A DNA stretch of 27,672 nucleotides from Prevotellaceae bacterium UBA4301 (GCA_002395775.1 DGUV01000003.1:41215-68886), one strand, 5' to 3'. Positions 15,188 through 22,594 are shown, counted from the first letter of the stretch. Notes: generated from the sequence alone by a model not told the origin. Numbers and translations are program-made.

Positions 15188-17551
15188 TCATTCTGTCTTG
15201 ATACCCTCGATGGGGTTCCTGGTGGCAATCCGCAGGGTCTGGCCCAGGACGGAGAGGACCACGATGACGAGGGCGAAGAGGGCGGAGAGGGGGATGACGA
15301 ACCAAGGGAAGGGGATTGCATAATAGAAGTCGCGGAGGTAGCGCTCCATGATGAACACGGAGAGGGGCGCGGCAAGGGCGATGGCCACGAGCGAGAGCAG
15401 GATGAAGGGCCACGAGAGATGCCAGGCCGAGGAACGGACGGAGGCGCCCATGATGCGGCGCAGGGCTATCTCGCGGCTGTGCTGCTCGCAATAGTTCATG
15501 GACATGGCAAAGAGGCCGAGGGCAGAAATCAGGATGGACAGGAACATGAAGCAGAGGACGAGCTGCATGGTGTGGCGCTCCTGGCTGAGGGTGTCGCGCA
15601 AGAGGTCGTCGACATAGTCGCAGGGGAGTTCCTTTGGATAGCCGGTCACCTCCTGTGCCACCTCTGTGCAGGCCTTGCGGACGGCGGAGAGCGCCTCGGT
15701 GCGGTCGCCATGCACCTTGACGAGGAAGCACCACGACCAATCATGGGGAGCAAGCAGTCGAATCAGGTTGTGGGCATCGTCAAATCTGGGGACATCGTTG
15801 GCCATGCCCGAGCGGTAGTTCTCGACGATGCCGCATATCTTGTACTGGGGCCGCATGGAGGCGACGCCCGTCATCCGCCCTGCATCGCCGTCGATGGTGG
15901 GATGGGCCGCACTGACCCGATAGCGCCGTTGCGTCTCGCGGTCTATCCAGCAGAGGCTGTCGGTGGGAGTGGAGAAGCGTTCTACGATGCGGAAGCCCAG
16001 GAGGCGGAAGGCGGTGGTGTCCATGCCCGAGAAGCATATCCACGATGTATTGCCCTCGGCATCGCGCAGACCGTTGTAACTGGAATAGAAGGGCATATTG
16101 CCGGCCCGCCCTACGGACTCCACCTGCGGCAGGGCGAGCAGTCGCTGGCGGAGCACCTCCTGTCGCTCGGCGGTATAGCCGATGTCCAATGAACCGACAT
16201 AGACGAGGCTGTCGGTCTCGTAGCCCGTGGGCAGCGTCAGCAGGTGGTGCATCTGCAGGGTCATGGTCAGGGCTACGGCGATGAGAGTCATGCTGATGAC
16301 GTTCTGAACGACGATGAAGATGCGGCTGAACACCATCTTGTTCTTCACCTGGAACGTGCCTTTCACCACGTCCAACGGCCGGAACTGCAGCACGAGCATG
16401 GCGGGCAGCAGACTGGACACGACGGAGAGCAACAGCAGGACGAAGATGCCGACGAGGACGGTCTGCCAGTCGGGCCAAAGGGGGATGGTCGTCGCCAGCC
16501 ACCCCTCCATGAGCGGATGGAGCAGGAGGGCCACAAGGCAGCCCAGCAGGAAGCAACCCGCCGTGAAGACGAAGGCCTCGCCTATGTAGCGCAGCACGAT
16601 GGCCCACCGCTGGGCACCCAGGACGCGGCGCATGGTCATCTCCTTGGCGCGCTTACCGGTGAGGGCCACGGAGAGGTTGATGTAGTTGAAGCAGGCCGAA
16701 ACCAGCAGCACGAAGGCCACCAGCAGCAGGATTCCGACAAAGTTGCGGTTGCCCTTCTTGACGATGCTATGACTCTCAATCGGAGAAAAATAGACTTCGT
16801 CGAAGCGCGTGAGCGTGGAGCCCCACAGCATTCTGCCCGAAGTGTTGTCCTCGGCATAGAAATCTGGCCAATAATCCGTGTACCTCTTCAGCAGTTTCCG
16901 GGCCACGGCCTGGCTGTCCGAGCCAGGCTTCAGGGTGAGAAAGGCAAATGTGTTGCCGAAGTTGTCCATGCGCTGGTAGCAGTCGTAGGCCCGCTTGATG
17001 CTGTAGAAGATGTCGACGGCCTGGAACAGGTCCCGGCGCCCGAAGTCCTGCACAATGCCGCTGACGGTGAACCATTCCTGACCTATCTTGAGGCGCTTGC
17101 CCACGGCCTCCTCTGTGCCAAAGGCCTTGCGGGCAAACGATTCCGAAAGGATGACCTCGTCCCTGTCGGTCAGCACACACTGGCGGTCGCAGCCCGTCAG
17201 GCGGAAGTCGAAGAAGCGGAAGAAGGTGGAGTCGATGAAGACCGATGTGGTTCTGAAGTATTCGTCGCCCACCACCACATCCTCTTCCATGCCGTTTGCG
17301 ATGCGCGTCCATGTGTCGATTTCCGGCACCTGCGGGAAGAACTCCAAGGGCGTGTCCAGCGTCATGCCATGCGAGTTGCCATTGCCCAAGGCGTATATGC
17401 GGTTGGCGTTCGGGAGGTTGCGCCCCACGCTGAACTCCGTCTTCGCGTAGGCAACCAGCAGGATGATGAATCCCAGTGCAAAGGCCATGCCGATGGCCTC
17501 GATAAAGGTATAGACCCTGTTTCGTGACAGGAAGGTGAAGTAGCTGTTCAT
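15188..17551 (-). CDS. FtsX/MacB-type ABC permease (first of two)
   Basis: A 787-residue inner-membrane protein with the same two-half plan as its neighbour: periplasmic MacB-like domains joined to FtsX helices, about eight membrane segments. FtsX signatures are MTMRRVLGAQRWAIVLRYIGE and IALRRIMGASVRSSAWHLS. The two permeases share the architecture and scattered motifs but are clearly divergent, so this is an old duplication or a heterodimer pair. I chose the start at 17551 (MNSYFTFLSRNR). The frame opens at 17572, but that codon lies only 1 bp from the -7 box at 17574-17581 and would be upstream of, or at, the transcription start. The gene's promoter carries the shared palindrome at 17631-17647. 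Confidence 0.92.
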   Translation of the reverse strand: MNSYFTFLSRNRVYTFIEAIGMAFALGFIILLVAYAKTEFSVGRNLPNANRIYALGNGNSHGMTLDTPLEFFPQVPEIDTWTRIANGMEEDVVVGDEYFRTTSVFIDSTFFRFFDFRLTGCDRQCVLTDRDEVILSESFARKAFGTEEAVGKRLKIGQEWFTVSGIVQDFGRRDLFQAVDIFYSIKRAYDCYQRMDNFGNTFAFLTLKPGSDSQAVARKLLKRYTDYWPDFYAEDNTSGRMLWGSTLTRFDEVYFSPIESHSIVKKGNRNFVGILLLVAFVLLVSACFNYINLSVALTGKRAKEMTMRRVLGAQRWAIVLRYIGEAFVFTAGCFLLGCLVALLLHPLMEGWLATTIPLWPDWQTVLVGIFVLLLLSVVSSLLPAMLVLQFRPLDVVKGTFQVKNKMVFSRIFIVVQNVISMTLIAVALTMTLQMHHLLTLPTGYETDSLVYVGSLDIGYTAERQEVLRQRLLALPQVESVGRAGNMPFYSSYNGLRDAEGNTSWICFSGMDTTAFRLLGFRIVERFSTPTDSLCWIDRETQRRYRVSAAHPTIDGDAGRMTGVASMRPQYKICGIVENYRSGMANDVPRFDDAHNLIRLLAPHDWSWCFLVKVHGDRTEALSAVRKACTEVAQEVTGYPKELPCDYVDDLLRDTLSQERHTMQLVLCFMFLSILISALGLFAMSMNYCEQHSREIALRRIMGASVRSSAWHLSWPFILLSLVAIALAAPLSVFIMERYLRDFYYAIPFPWFVIPLSALFALVIVVLSVLGQTLRIATRNPIEGIKTE

Positions 17552-17573
17552 GTCTGCGTTCGTTTTTCGCATG

Positions 17574-17604
17574 CAAAGTTACGTCACCCAAACGAAACCG
17601 CCAA
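17574..17604 (-). promoter_or_regulatory. Promoter of the permease operon (TTG-N20-TAACTTTG)
   Basis: On the minus strand TTG (17604-17602, in the context CCTTGG) and TAACTTTG (17581-17574) are 20 bp apart, the normal Bacteroidetes spacing. The -33 lies within a GC-rich inverted repeat (17598-17622). The start codon chosen for the permease is 22 bp beyond the -7 box. Confidence 0.75.
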
Positions 17605-17622
17605 GGCCCCGGGCCCTGGCGG
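17598..17622 (-). terminator. GC-rich hairpin after the CotH gene, overlapping the permease promoter
   Basis: CCGCCA (17598-17603) pairs with TGGCGG (17617-17622), and GGCC/GGCC-type inner pairs extend it. On the minus strand it is followed by TTTCGTTT. It could end transcripts from the CotH gene, or act as a promoter-proximal element, since an inverted repeat occupies the same place in the tolC promoter. Confidence 0.4.
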
Positions 17623-17672
17623 ATGCAGATTGTCTAAAAATTAGACACCCAAGTGTATGATTCTTTTACACT
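17619..17672. promoter_or_regulatory. Shared 54-bp operator region, copy upstream of the permease operon
   Basis: It contains the palindrome TGTCTAAAAATTAGACA (17631-17647) and, 5 bp away, GTGTA-N9-TACAC (17653-17671). It is identical at 49 of 54 positions to 22522-22575. The palindrome edge is 26 bp upstream of the -33 TTG. A 7+3+7 palindrome is a plausible site for a dimeric Fis-type regulator. Confidence 0.8.
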
Positions 17673-17692
17673 CCGGACGGGGGGCAGTGCGA

Positions 17693-19423
17693 CTACCTCA
17701 CGAGCACCTTCCTCCCTCCCCTGACGTAGATGCCCCGGCGGGGACGGACTACGGGCTGGCCCAGAAGGTTGTAGAGGATGGAGGGCACGTCCGGACGCAC
17801 CGCCACGGGCCCCACCGACTGCAGGAGCTGGCGAACATGGTAGTGCTCGTCCAGATAGGCCAGGCGTTCGGCCACCCACCGTTCGAGACGCTGCAGGGAG
17901 TCGCGCTGCGAGTTACGCAGATAGGGGCGCACGCCCCGCGTCGGCTGCGTGGCATGCCACAGGCGCCCCTCCAGTTTGCACAGGTCGCCTGCCCCGTAGC
18001 TGGCGGAGGGGCTGTAGTCGGGCGTTGTGGTGTAGCGTTCCCAGTCGGTGGAGGGTCGCCATCCGGCGTTGCAGATGGCCTCGCCGAAGCAGGGACTGTC
18101 GGGCCAGCGCACCCTCTCCTGCCGGCGCATCTCCTCAGGCACCCTCTCGTGCCAGTCGCGCATGAGGGGCAGTATGCCATCCTCTGACAGTACGCCGGCA
18201 GCGCGCAGTTGGGCATAGCGCAGAGCCAGTTCGCGCTGGCAGTAGCGCTCCACCCAGTAGAAGGGGCCCTCGACGAGGGGCGAATGCTGCCAGACAGCCG
18301 GCCGCACCACACCGTAGAGGTTAAGGCCGAAGGTCTGGTCGAGGTCGTAGGGAGCAACGAGCCAACGGCGACCGTCGTAGGAGAACCACTGCCAGTTCTT
18401 CAGCGACCCGTCGCAGTTGCACACAAACTGGTAGAAGACGTCGTAGTCCAGCAGACTGGCCATGTCGAACCTCTCCGCCAGGGCGCGCCTCATGGTCAGG
18501 CTGTCGGCCCCCGAGGCCTCCAGGCTGGCCAGTTCGGCATGGTAGCGGCTCAGGCGGACGATGGCCTGTCGGGTCTGTTCGGTGCAGTATGGAGCCTTGG
18601 GGTGGCGCACTTCGAACTGGCTCCACTGCACAGAGCCGCGGAAGAGGGTGGAATTGTTGAGGTTGCCGTCCAGGTGGATGTGCAGGGGGTTGCCCCGCTC
18701 CATGTTCATGTTCTTGCGGCTCTTCTTCAGCTGCCAGGCATAGAGGCCCAGGAACTTGCCTTCGAGATAGACGGCACAGGGGAACCCGTCGGGCAGGCAG
18801 CGGGCGCGCCGCGACGAAGCCCCATATCCGCCCCGCTCCCAGTAGGGGCGCCGGTCGGCCACCATGGCATGGAACAGTTTGTAGCCCACCTCGCCGATGC
18901 CGCGGAGAAAGTCGGTGTAGAAAGCCTTGAAGTGGAATTCGTCCTGACGCACCCACTGGCCGATGCGGATGCCCGTTGTGGCCGTGCCCGACCAGTCACC
19001 CTCGCAAAACTGGCAGGAGAAGTTGCGCTTCGGGAACTTCAGCGACCAACTGCCCTGGGCCTTCAGCAGCGCCCGCTTGCGGAAGCGGTTGCCCTGTCCG
19101 TCGTTCACCTCCACCCATACCTGCCGCACGTCGGTCTTCGTGGTTGGCAGGGCCGCCAGCCCCGTGATGTTGACCCAGGCAAAGCGCGGTTCGCCGATGT
19201 CGAAGTCCGCGGCCTCGCTGTAGTCCACCTGCGCGTCTGCGGCCGCCAGCCCCTCTGTCATTTCCTCGAAGTCGGGCAGCAGCCCCACGTTGCCCGTAGG
19301 GTCGGGTGTCACGTACCAGTCCACCCACATCGTGTCCGTCTGCAGACTGTCCGCCCCCTGGGCCCTCGCCCCGCCGGCCGCCAGCGTCAGGCCCAGCGTC
19401 AGCGCCATGCTCCACTTTCTCAT
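17693..19423 (-). CDS. Secreted CotH-kinase family protein with C-terminal sorting-like tail
   Basis: A 576-residue exported protein. Residues 1-22 form a signal peptide (ending GGARAQ). A CotH domain follows, with KAQGSWSLKFPKRNF (121-135), VYLEGKFLGLYAW (218-230) and the acidic motif APYDLDQTFG (357-366), which matches the DxD-type metal-binding signature of CotH kinases. CotH proteins phosphorylate spore coat proteins in Bacillus; the targets of secreted bacteroidal versions are unknown. Near 480 the stretch ASYGAGDLCKLEGRLWHA looks like a carbohydrate-binding CBM5/12-type motif. The end (LYNLLGQPVV, GIYVRGGRKVLVR) is similar to the tail of the 6604-8439 protein. I chose the start at 19423, preceded by AAGG; starts at 19432 or 19444 are possible. 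It sits between the two halves of the efflux cluster on the same strand. Confidence 0.88.
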   Translation of the reverse strand: MRKWSMALTLGLTLAAGGARAQGADSLQTDTMWVDWYVTPDPTGNVGLLPDFEEMTEGLAAADAQVDYSEAADFDIGEPRFAWVNITGLAALPTTKTDVRQVWVEVNDGQGNRFRKRALLKAQGSWSLKFPKRNFSCQFCEGDWSGTATTGIRIGQWVRQDEFHFKAFYTDFLRGIGEVGYKLFHAMVADRRPYWERGGYGASSRRARCLPDGFPCAVYLEGKFLGLYAWQLKKSRKNMNMERGNPLHIHLDGNLNNSTLFRGSVQWSQFEVRHPKAPYCTEQTRQAIVRLSRYHAELASLEASGADSLTMRRALAERFDMASLLDYDVFYQFVCNCDGSLKNWQWFSYDGRRWLVAPYDLDQTFGLNLYGVVRPAVWQHSPLVEGPFYWVERYCQRELALRYAQLRAAGVLSEDGILPLMRDWHERVPEEMRRQERVRWPDSPCFGEAICNAGWRPSTDWERYTTTPDYSPSASYGAGDLCKLEGRLWHATQPTRGVRPYLRNSQRDSLQRLERWVAERLAYLDEHYHVRQLLQSVGPVAVRPDVPSILYNLLGQPVVRPRRGIYVRGGRKVLVR

Positions 19424-19708
19424 GCTTTCCATCCTTTTCGTCATTCCTATATTAGGAACCGCGCAAAGCCGGAAACCTTGCATGCCCGCCGCCACTTTTT
19501 TCTTTCCTTCCCCCTGCTCTTTTTTCCTTATTGCAACTGCAACTTTTGCAACCGACTGATTATGAGCAAGAAAACGCTCTTTCCAGCAACGGGCAACCCT
19601 ACAGAGCCCCTTTTGTTGCCCGACTTGTTGCCCAGCGGGGAAATGTTTGCTGGAGCCGGGCAGAGACCGTAACTTTGCAGTGGGGTTTTAGGGAGAATAA
19701 GGACTGTC
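19424..19708. other. 285-bp gap between HlyD and CotH genes
   Basis: It holds no convincing gene. A 36-codon plus-strand frame (19562-19672) lacks a promoter or ribosome-binding site. The stretch contains repeated GTTGCCC units (around 19611-19632) and an inverse GGGCAAC at 19590-19600, plus an orphan plus-strand promoter (19646-19677). I see no clear terminator for the HlyD gene apart from a small hairpin overlapping its stop codon (19696-19713). Confidence 0.5.
19646..19677 (+). promoter_or_regulatory. Orphan plus-strand promoter antisense to the HlyD gene 3' end
   Basis: TTTG (19646-19649) and TAACTTTG (19670-19677) are exactly 20 bp apart, a full match to the Bacteroidetes consensus. Transcription would start near 19683 and run antisense into the HlyD gene, where no plus-strand gene exists. 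A small hairpin AATAAG/CTTATT (19696-19713) followed by TTATCT lies just downstream. Confidence 0.5.
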
Positions 19709-20962
19709 TTATTTTATCTCCAATTGTTCATAGTCCTTGTAGGCCTCGTAGCCCGAGGTGATGACGCGCTCGCCGGGTTCCAGTCCCTCGAGGACCTCGT
19801 AGTGGCGCGGATTCTGGCGTCCGACGCGGATGGGGCGGCGGTAGGCATGGCGGCCGTCGCGGGAGAGGACGAATATCCACTGTCCGCCGGTGGTCTGGAA
19901 GAAGGTGCCGCGGGGAATGAGGACGGCCTGGGCCGACTGGCCGAGTTCGACATTGAGGTAGAAGGTCTGGCCCGAGCGGAGCCGACTGGGGCGGGGGCCG
20001 GTGAAGAGGAAGTCGACGCGGAACTTGCCCTGCCGCACCTCGGGATAGACCTTGCGCACGAGCATGGCGAAGGTCTGGCCCTCGCGCTCCACGGTGGCCT
20101 GGAGTCCGGGGCGGAAGCGGTCGATGTAGTGCTCGTCCACCTCGGCCTGCACCTTATAGTCGCGGAGGTCGTTGATTTGTCCTATCTTCTGCCCGGGGGA
20201 GAGGCTCTGGCCCAGCTCTACGTCCAGGAGACCCAGTTCGCCATCGATGGCGGAGCGCACCTCCAGCTTGTCGCGCCGCTGGCGCACGAGGACTACGTTG
20301 CGGCGCATGGCGGAGAGGTTGTCCTCCATCTGGTCCATCTGGACGGAGCGGTAGATGCTGTCCTGGCGCAGGCGGGAGGCTACGAGCTGCTTCTTGCGTG
20401 CGGCCAGTTCGTATTCCTCGCGGCTCTGGACGTACTGTTCGCGACTGATGAGCTGCTGGTCCGCGAGGCGCTGGTTCTGCTGGTAGGTGCGGCGCTTGCG
20501 CTCGGTGTCCATGTCCAGCTGGGCCTGTTCCGTGAGGTTGTTGAGCCGGTCTTGCTCCATGGCCACCTGGGTGTTGCGCAGCATGTTCTGCTTCTCGGCC
20601 AGTTCGGCCTCGGCATTGAGAATCTGCAGGTCGAGGTTGGCATTGGAGAGGCGGACGATGACGTCGCCGCGACGGACGTGGGCGCCCTCCTCCACCACTT
20701 TCTCCATGACGATGCCGCCCTCCTCGGGGGCTATCTGCACCACCTCGATGGGCACGACCTGCCCGGAGGTGCGCACGTAGTCCTTAAACTCTGCCCGGGT
20801 GACGGGGCTGAGTGTCAATTCGTCACTGGCCACCCGCAGCGTGCTGCTGTGGTTGCCAAAGAGCAACCACCCGATGGCGGCCACCACCGTCGCGGCGGCC
20901 ACAGCGAGTGGCCACCACTTGCGCAGCCGTTCGGTGCGCGTGAGTTCTATCTTCTTGTCCAT
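19709..20962 (-). CDS. HlyD/MacA-type periplasmic efflux adaptor
   Basis: A 417-residue periplasmic adaptor anchored by one N-terminal helix (about 17-36). It bridges an inner-membrane transporter and an outer-membrane channel. Domains in order: membrane-proximal/lipoyl start (GQVVPIEVVQIAPEEGGIV, with EEGAHVRRGDVIVRL near 92-106), a long alpha-helical hairpin rich in Gln, Glu and Arg (about 112-235), the second lipoyl half (IDGELGLLDVELGQSLSPG), a beta-barrel (about 275-350), and the end GLEPGERVITSGYEAYKDYEQL. It lies downstream of the TolC-like gene with a 71-bp gap containing a GC-rich repeat. The pair lacks its own inner-membrane pump; the permease/ATPase genes further downstream are the likely partner, since they share an operator. 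Confidence 0.95.
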   Translation of the reverse strand: MDKKIELTRTERLRKWWPLAVAAATVVAAIGWLLFGNHSSTLRVASDELTLSPVTRAEFKDYVRTSGQVVPIEVVQIAPEEGGIVMEKVVEEGAHVRRGDVIVRLSNANLDLQILNAEAELAEKQNMLRNTQVAMEQDRLNNLTEQAQLDMDTERKRRTYQQNQRLADQQLISREQYVQSREEYELAARKKQLVASRLRQDSIYRSVQMDQMEDNLSAMRRNVVLVRQRRDKLEVRSAIDGELGLLDVELGQSLSPGQKIGQINDLRDYKVQAEVDEHYIDRFRPGLQATVEREGQTFAMLVRKVYPEVRQGKFRVDFLFTGPRPSRLRSGQTFYLNVELGQSAQAVLIPRGTFFQTTGGQWIFVLSRDGRHAYRRPIRVGRQNPRHYEVLEGLEPGERVITSGYEAYKDYEQLEIK

Positions 20963-20971
20963 AATATAAGC

Positions 20972-21003
20972 TCACCCCGGCACTCCAAAAGGGAGGGAGA
21001 ATG
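20972..21003. repeat. GC-rich palindromic repeat between tolC-like and hlyD-like genes
   Basis: Reading CTCACCCCGG, then a loop, then GGGAGGGAGAATGGGG, this is a degenerate member of the dispersed GC-rich family in the 71-bp gap between two co-oriented genes. Confidence 0.4.
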
Positions 21004-21033
21004 GGGTTGTGTGTTTAGTTATTGATTCGTGTG

Positions 21034-22446
21034 TTATGGGTTGCTATTTGCTGAGGGGGGAAGGGGGGAGAGGCGGTCGGCGAGGTAGCGCTTCAACACA
21101 GCCATCAGACGGGCCTGGAGGAGGCGTGCGCGACTGTTGAGCAGGGTGGCGGAGGTGTTTTTGACGTCGATGGCCGTGGACAGGCCCTCGTCCCACTGGC
21201 GGCGCGTCAGCGTATAGGCCAGGCTGTCGGCCTCCACCTTCCTGAGCATGGCCTCGGCCTCGCGGCGGTAGGCTTCGGCATCGAGGATGGCCTCGCGGTG
21301 GAGGCGGTCCAGTTCTTCCAACTTCTGCTGGTAGTCCTCCTGGGCAAACCTGTAGTTGTTGCGGGCGCGGCGAATGCTCGTCATGGTGCCCAGGCGCCCG
21401 AAGAGGGGGAACGAGACGCTGGCGGCCACCCACTCGCCTCGGTGCTGGCGCATTTGTTCGCCCCACGACAGGGCACCGGGTGCGTCCAGTGTCTTGTAGT
21501 ACGAAGTGCTCCATCCGCCCGAGAGGGAGATGCTGGGCCAGAGGTTGGCCTTGGCACGGCGCAGGGCATGGCGGGCCGACTCCATGTTGTAGAAGGCTTG
21601 GCGCTCAGAGGACGTTCTCAGAGACTCTCCCAAAGACCCTCCCCAACCCTCCCGTGAAGGGAGGGGGCTTTCCTCCGTTATGGGGGCTAACAACAAGGGC
21701 TTCTCCTCCGACGTCAGGGGCTTCTCCTCCCCTTCACGGGGAGGTCGGGAGGGGGCATCCTGCCAATTCATGATGTGCTTGAGGTTGAGCATGGCCTGCT
21801 GCAGAAGGTTTCGCTGTCTGATGACTTCCACACTGGCCTCGGCCTGCTGGGCCTCCATCTGAGCGACGTCGGCTGGCGACTTCCGTCCCACCTCCTCCAG
21901 AAGGCGCGCCTGGCGGAGCAAGAGCAAGCTTTCCTCCTCCTTCTCCTCGGCCATGGCCACGGTGCCTTGATAGTATTGTGCATCGATGAAGGCCTGGAGG
22001 GTCTGCAGGGCCACGTCGGCCTGCTGACGCTGGAGGGCCGACTTGCCCATGAGCACGTCGGCACGGGCCATGCGCAGGGCGTGGAGCCGGGCCAGTCCGT
22101 CGAACACGGGCAGGGAGGCAGAAATGCCGAAACCGTTGGAGAAGGTGGTCACGTTGGTGTAGGTGTTCGTCTCGGGGTCGATGCCTCGGCCGAAGTTGTA
22201 CTGCGCCGAACCGCTGGCCGAGACGGCTGGCAGGAAGTCGCCAATGGCCCCGAGGCGGTTGGCCTGGTAGCTGTCGAGTGTGAGGGCTGCCTTGCGCACG
22301 TCGCGATTGTGGCTGACGGCGTAGGCCATGCAGTCGGCGGCAGTCATGGGGGTGGGCCGCTGGGTTGGCTCCTGGGCTGCCGTGGTGTTGCAGCATGCGA
22401 GGCCTACCAGCGCCCAACCTATCGAGATGAGAAAGAGTTGTTTCAT
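21034..22446 (-). CDS. TolC-family outer-membrane efflux protein with repeat-derived insert
   Basis: A 470-residue outer-membrane channel of the TolC/OMF family, the exit duct of a tripartite pump. Residues 1-25 form a signal peptide (cleavage near TTAAQ|E). Two OEP repeats follow: the first about 33-228 (TAADCMAYAVSHNRDVRKA, then SLPVFDGLARLHALRMARAD), the second about 282-455 (FYNMESARHALRRAKANLWPSISLSGGWS, VSFPLFGRLGTMTSIRRARNNY). Between them, at about 231-281, is a Pro/Glu-rich stretch (EEKPLTSEEKPLL, SPLPSREGWGGS) encoded by two inverted GC-rich repeats. It falls in the linker between OEP halves, where an insertion should be tolerated. The gene heads a unit with the HlyD adaptor and is driven by the divergent region containing the shared palindrome. 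Confidence 0.93.
   Translation of the reverse strand: MKQLFLISIGWALVGLACCNTTAAQEPTQRPTPMTAADCMAYAVSHNRDVRKAALTLDSYQANRLGAIGDFLPAVSASGSAQYNFGRGIDPETNTYTNVTTFSNGFGISASLPVFDGLARLHALRMARADVLMGKSALQRQQADVALQTLQAFIDAQYYQGTVAMAEEKEEESLLLLRQARLLEEVGRKSPADVAQMEAQQAEASVEVIRQRNLLQQAMLNLKHIMNWQDAPSRPPREGEEKPLTSEEKPLLLAPITEESPLPSREGWGGSLGESLRTSSERQAFYNMESARHALRRAKANLWPSISLSGGWSTSYYKTLDAPGALSWGEQMRQHRGEWVAASVSFPLFGRLGTMTSIRRARNNYRFAQEDYQQKLEELDRLHREAILDAEAYRREAEAMLRKVEADSLAYTLTRRQWDEGLSTAIDVKNTSATLLNSRARLLQARLMAVLKRYLADRLSPLPPSANSNP
21635..21755. repeat. Inverted pair of GC-rich palindromic repeats inside the tolC-like gene
   Basis: Copy one: CCCTCCC (21647-21653), loop GTGAA, GGGAGGG (21659-21665). Copy two: CCTCCCC (21726-21732), loop TTCAC, GGGGAGG (21738-21744). 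The loops are reverse complements, so the copies are inverted. About 57 bp lie between them, containing an internal direct repeat around GGGCTTCTCCTC. The whole stretch is in frame and encodes the linker at about residues 231-281. Confidence 0.8.
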
Positions 22447-22475
22447 GTCTGTCGTTCGTTTGTTGGAATCTGATG

Positions 22476-22507
22476 CAAAGGTAGGGCATTTTCGCTGTTC
22501 CCTCCAA
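22476..22507 (-). promoter_or_regulatory. Promoter of the tolC-hlyD unit (TTG-N21-TACCTTTG)
   Basis: On the minus strand TTG (22507-22505, context GCTTGG) and TACCTTTG (22483-22476) are 21 bp apart. The start codon at 22446 is about 30 bp beyond. An inverted repeat CCCTCC/GGAGGG (22500-22518) covers the -33, as in the permease promoter. Confidence 0.75.
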
Positions 22508-22521
22508 GCACAGGAGGGGAT

Positions 22522-22575
22522 GCGGAGGCAGATTGTCTAAAAATTAGACACTCGGTTGTATGATTCTTTTACACT
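22522..22575. promoter_or_regulatory. Shared 54-bp operator region in the tolC/regulator divergent promoter
   Basis: It contains TGTCTAAAAATTAGACA (22534-22550) and TGTA-N9-TACA (22557-22573). Relative to the tolC promoter, the palindrome edge is 26 bp upstream of the -33 TTG, exactly as at the permease operon. Relative to the regulator gene, the second inverted repeat lies 9 bp upstream of its -7 box, a position suited to repression. Confidence 0.8.
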
Positions 22576-22582
22576 TTCTTCC

Positions 22583-22590
22583 TATCTTTG
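22583..22590 (+). promoter_or_regulatory. -7 box (TATCTTTG) of the response regulator gene
   Basis: TATCTTTG lies only 4 bp before the ATG at 22595, so the mRNA could be leaderless or nearly so. No good -33 is found at 19-21 bp; the nearest TTG (22556-22558) is 24 bp away and overlaps the operator region. Confidence 0.55.
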
Positions 22591-22594
22591 CGCC

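Noticed and set aside
13173..17527. Very long antisense or shifted frames across the permease genes (13173-14840 minus, 14024-16192 plus, 16244-17527 plus)
   Set aside because: They are shadows of two clear FtsX/MacB permeases; compositions are biased and no motif is recognisable.
18209..19672. 487-codon plus-strand frame opposite CotH, including a 36-codon end at 19562-19672
   Set aside because: Antisense composition and no start signals; the short terminal part lacks homology and promoter, so I left it as intergenic.
17574..22590. Sigma-54 (-24/-12) promoters at the efflux genes, suggested by the Fis-type HTH of the regulator
   Set aside because: No GG-N10-GC arrangement is found at either promoter, and the regulator has no AAA+ domain. 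Normal TAnnTTTG boxes are present.
22556..22594. TTG start for the response regulator adding 13 residues
   Set aside because: The extension would span the operator and the -7 box, so it could not be transcribed from this promoter, and it is not receiver-like.
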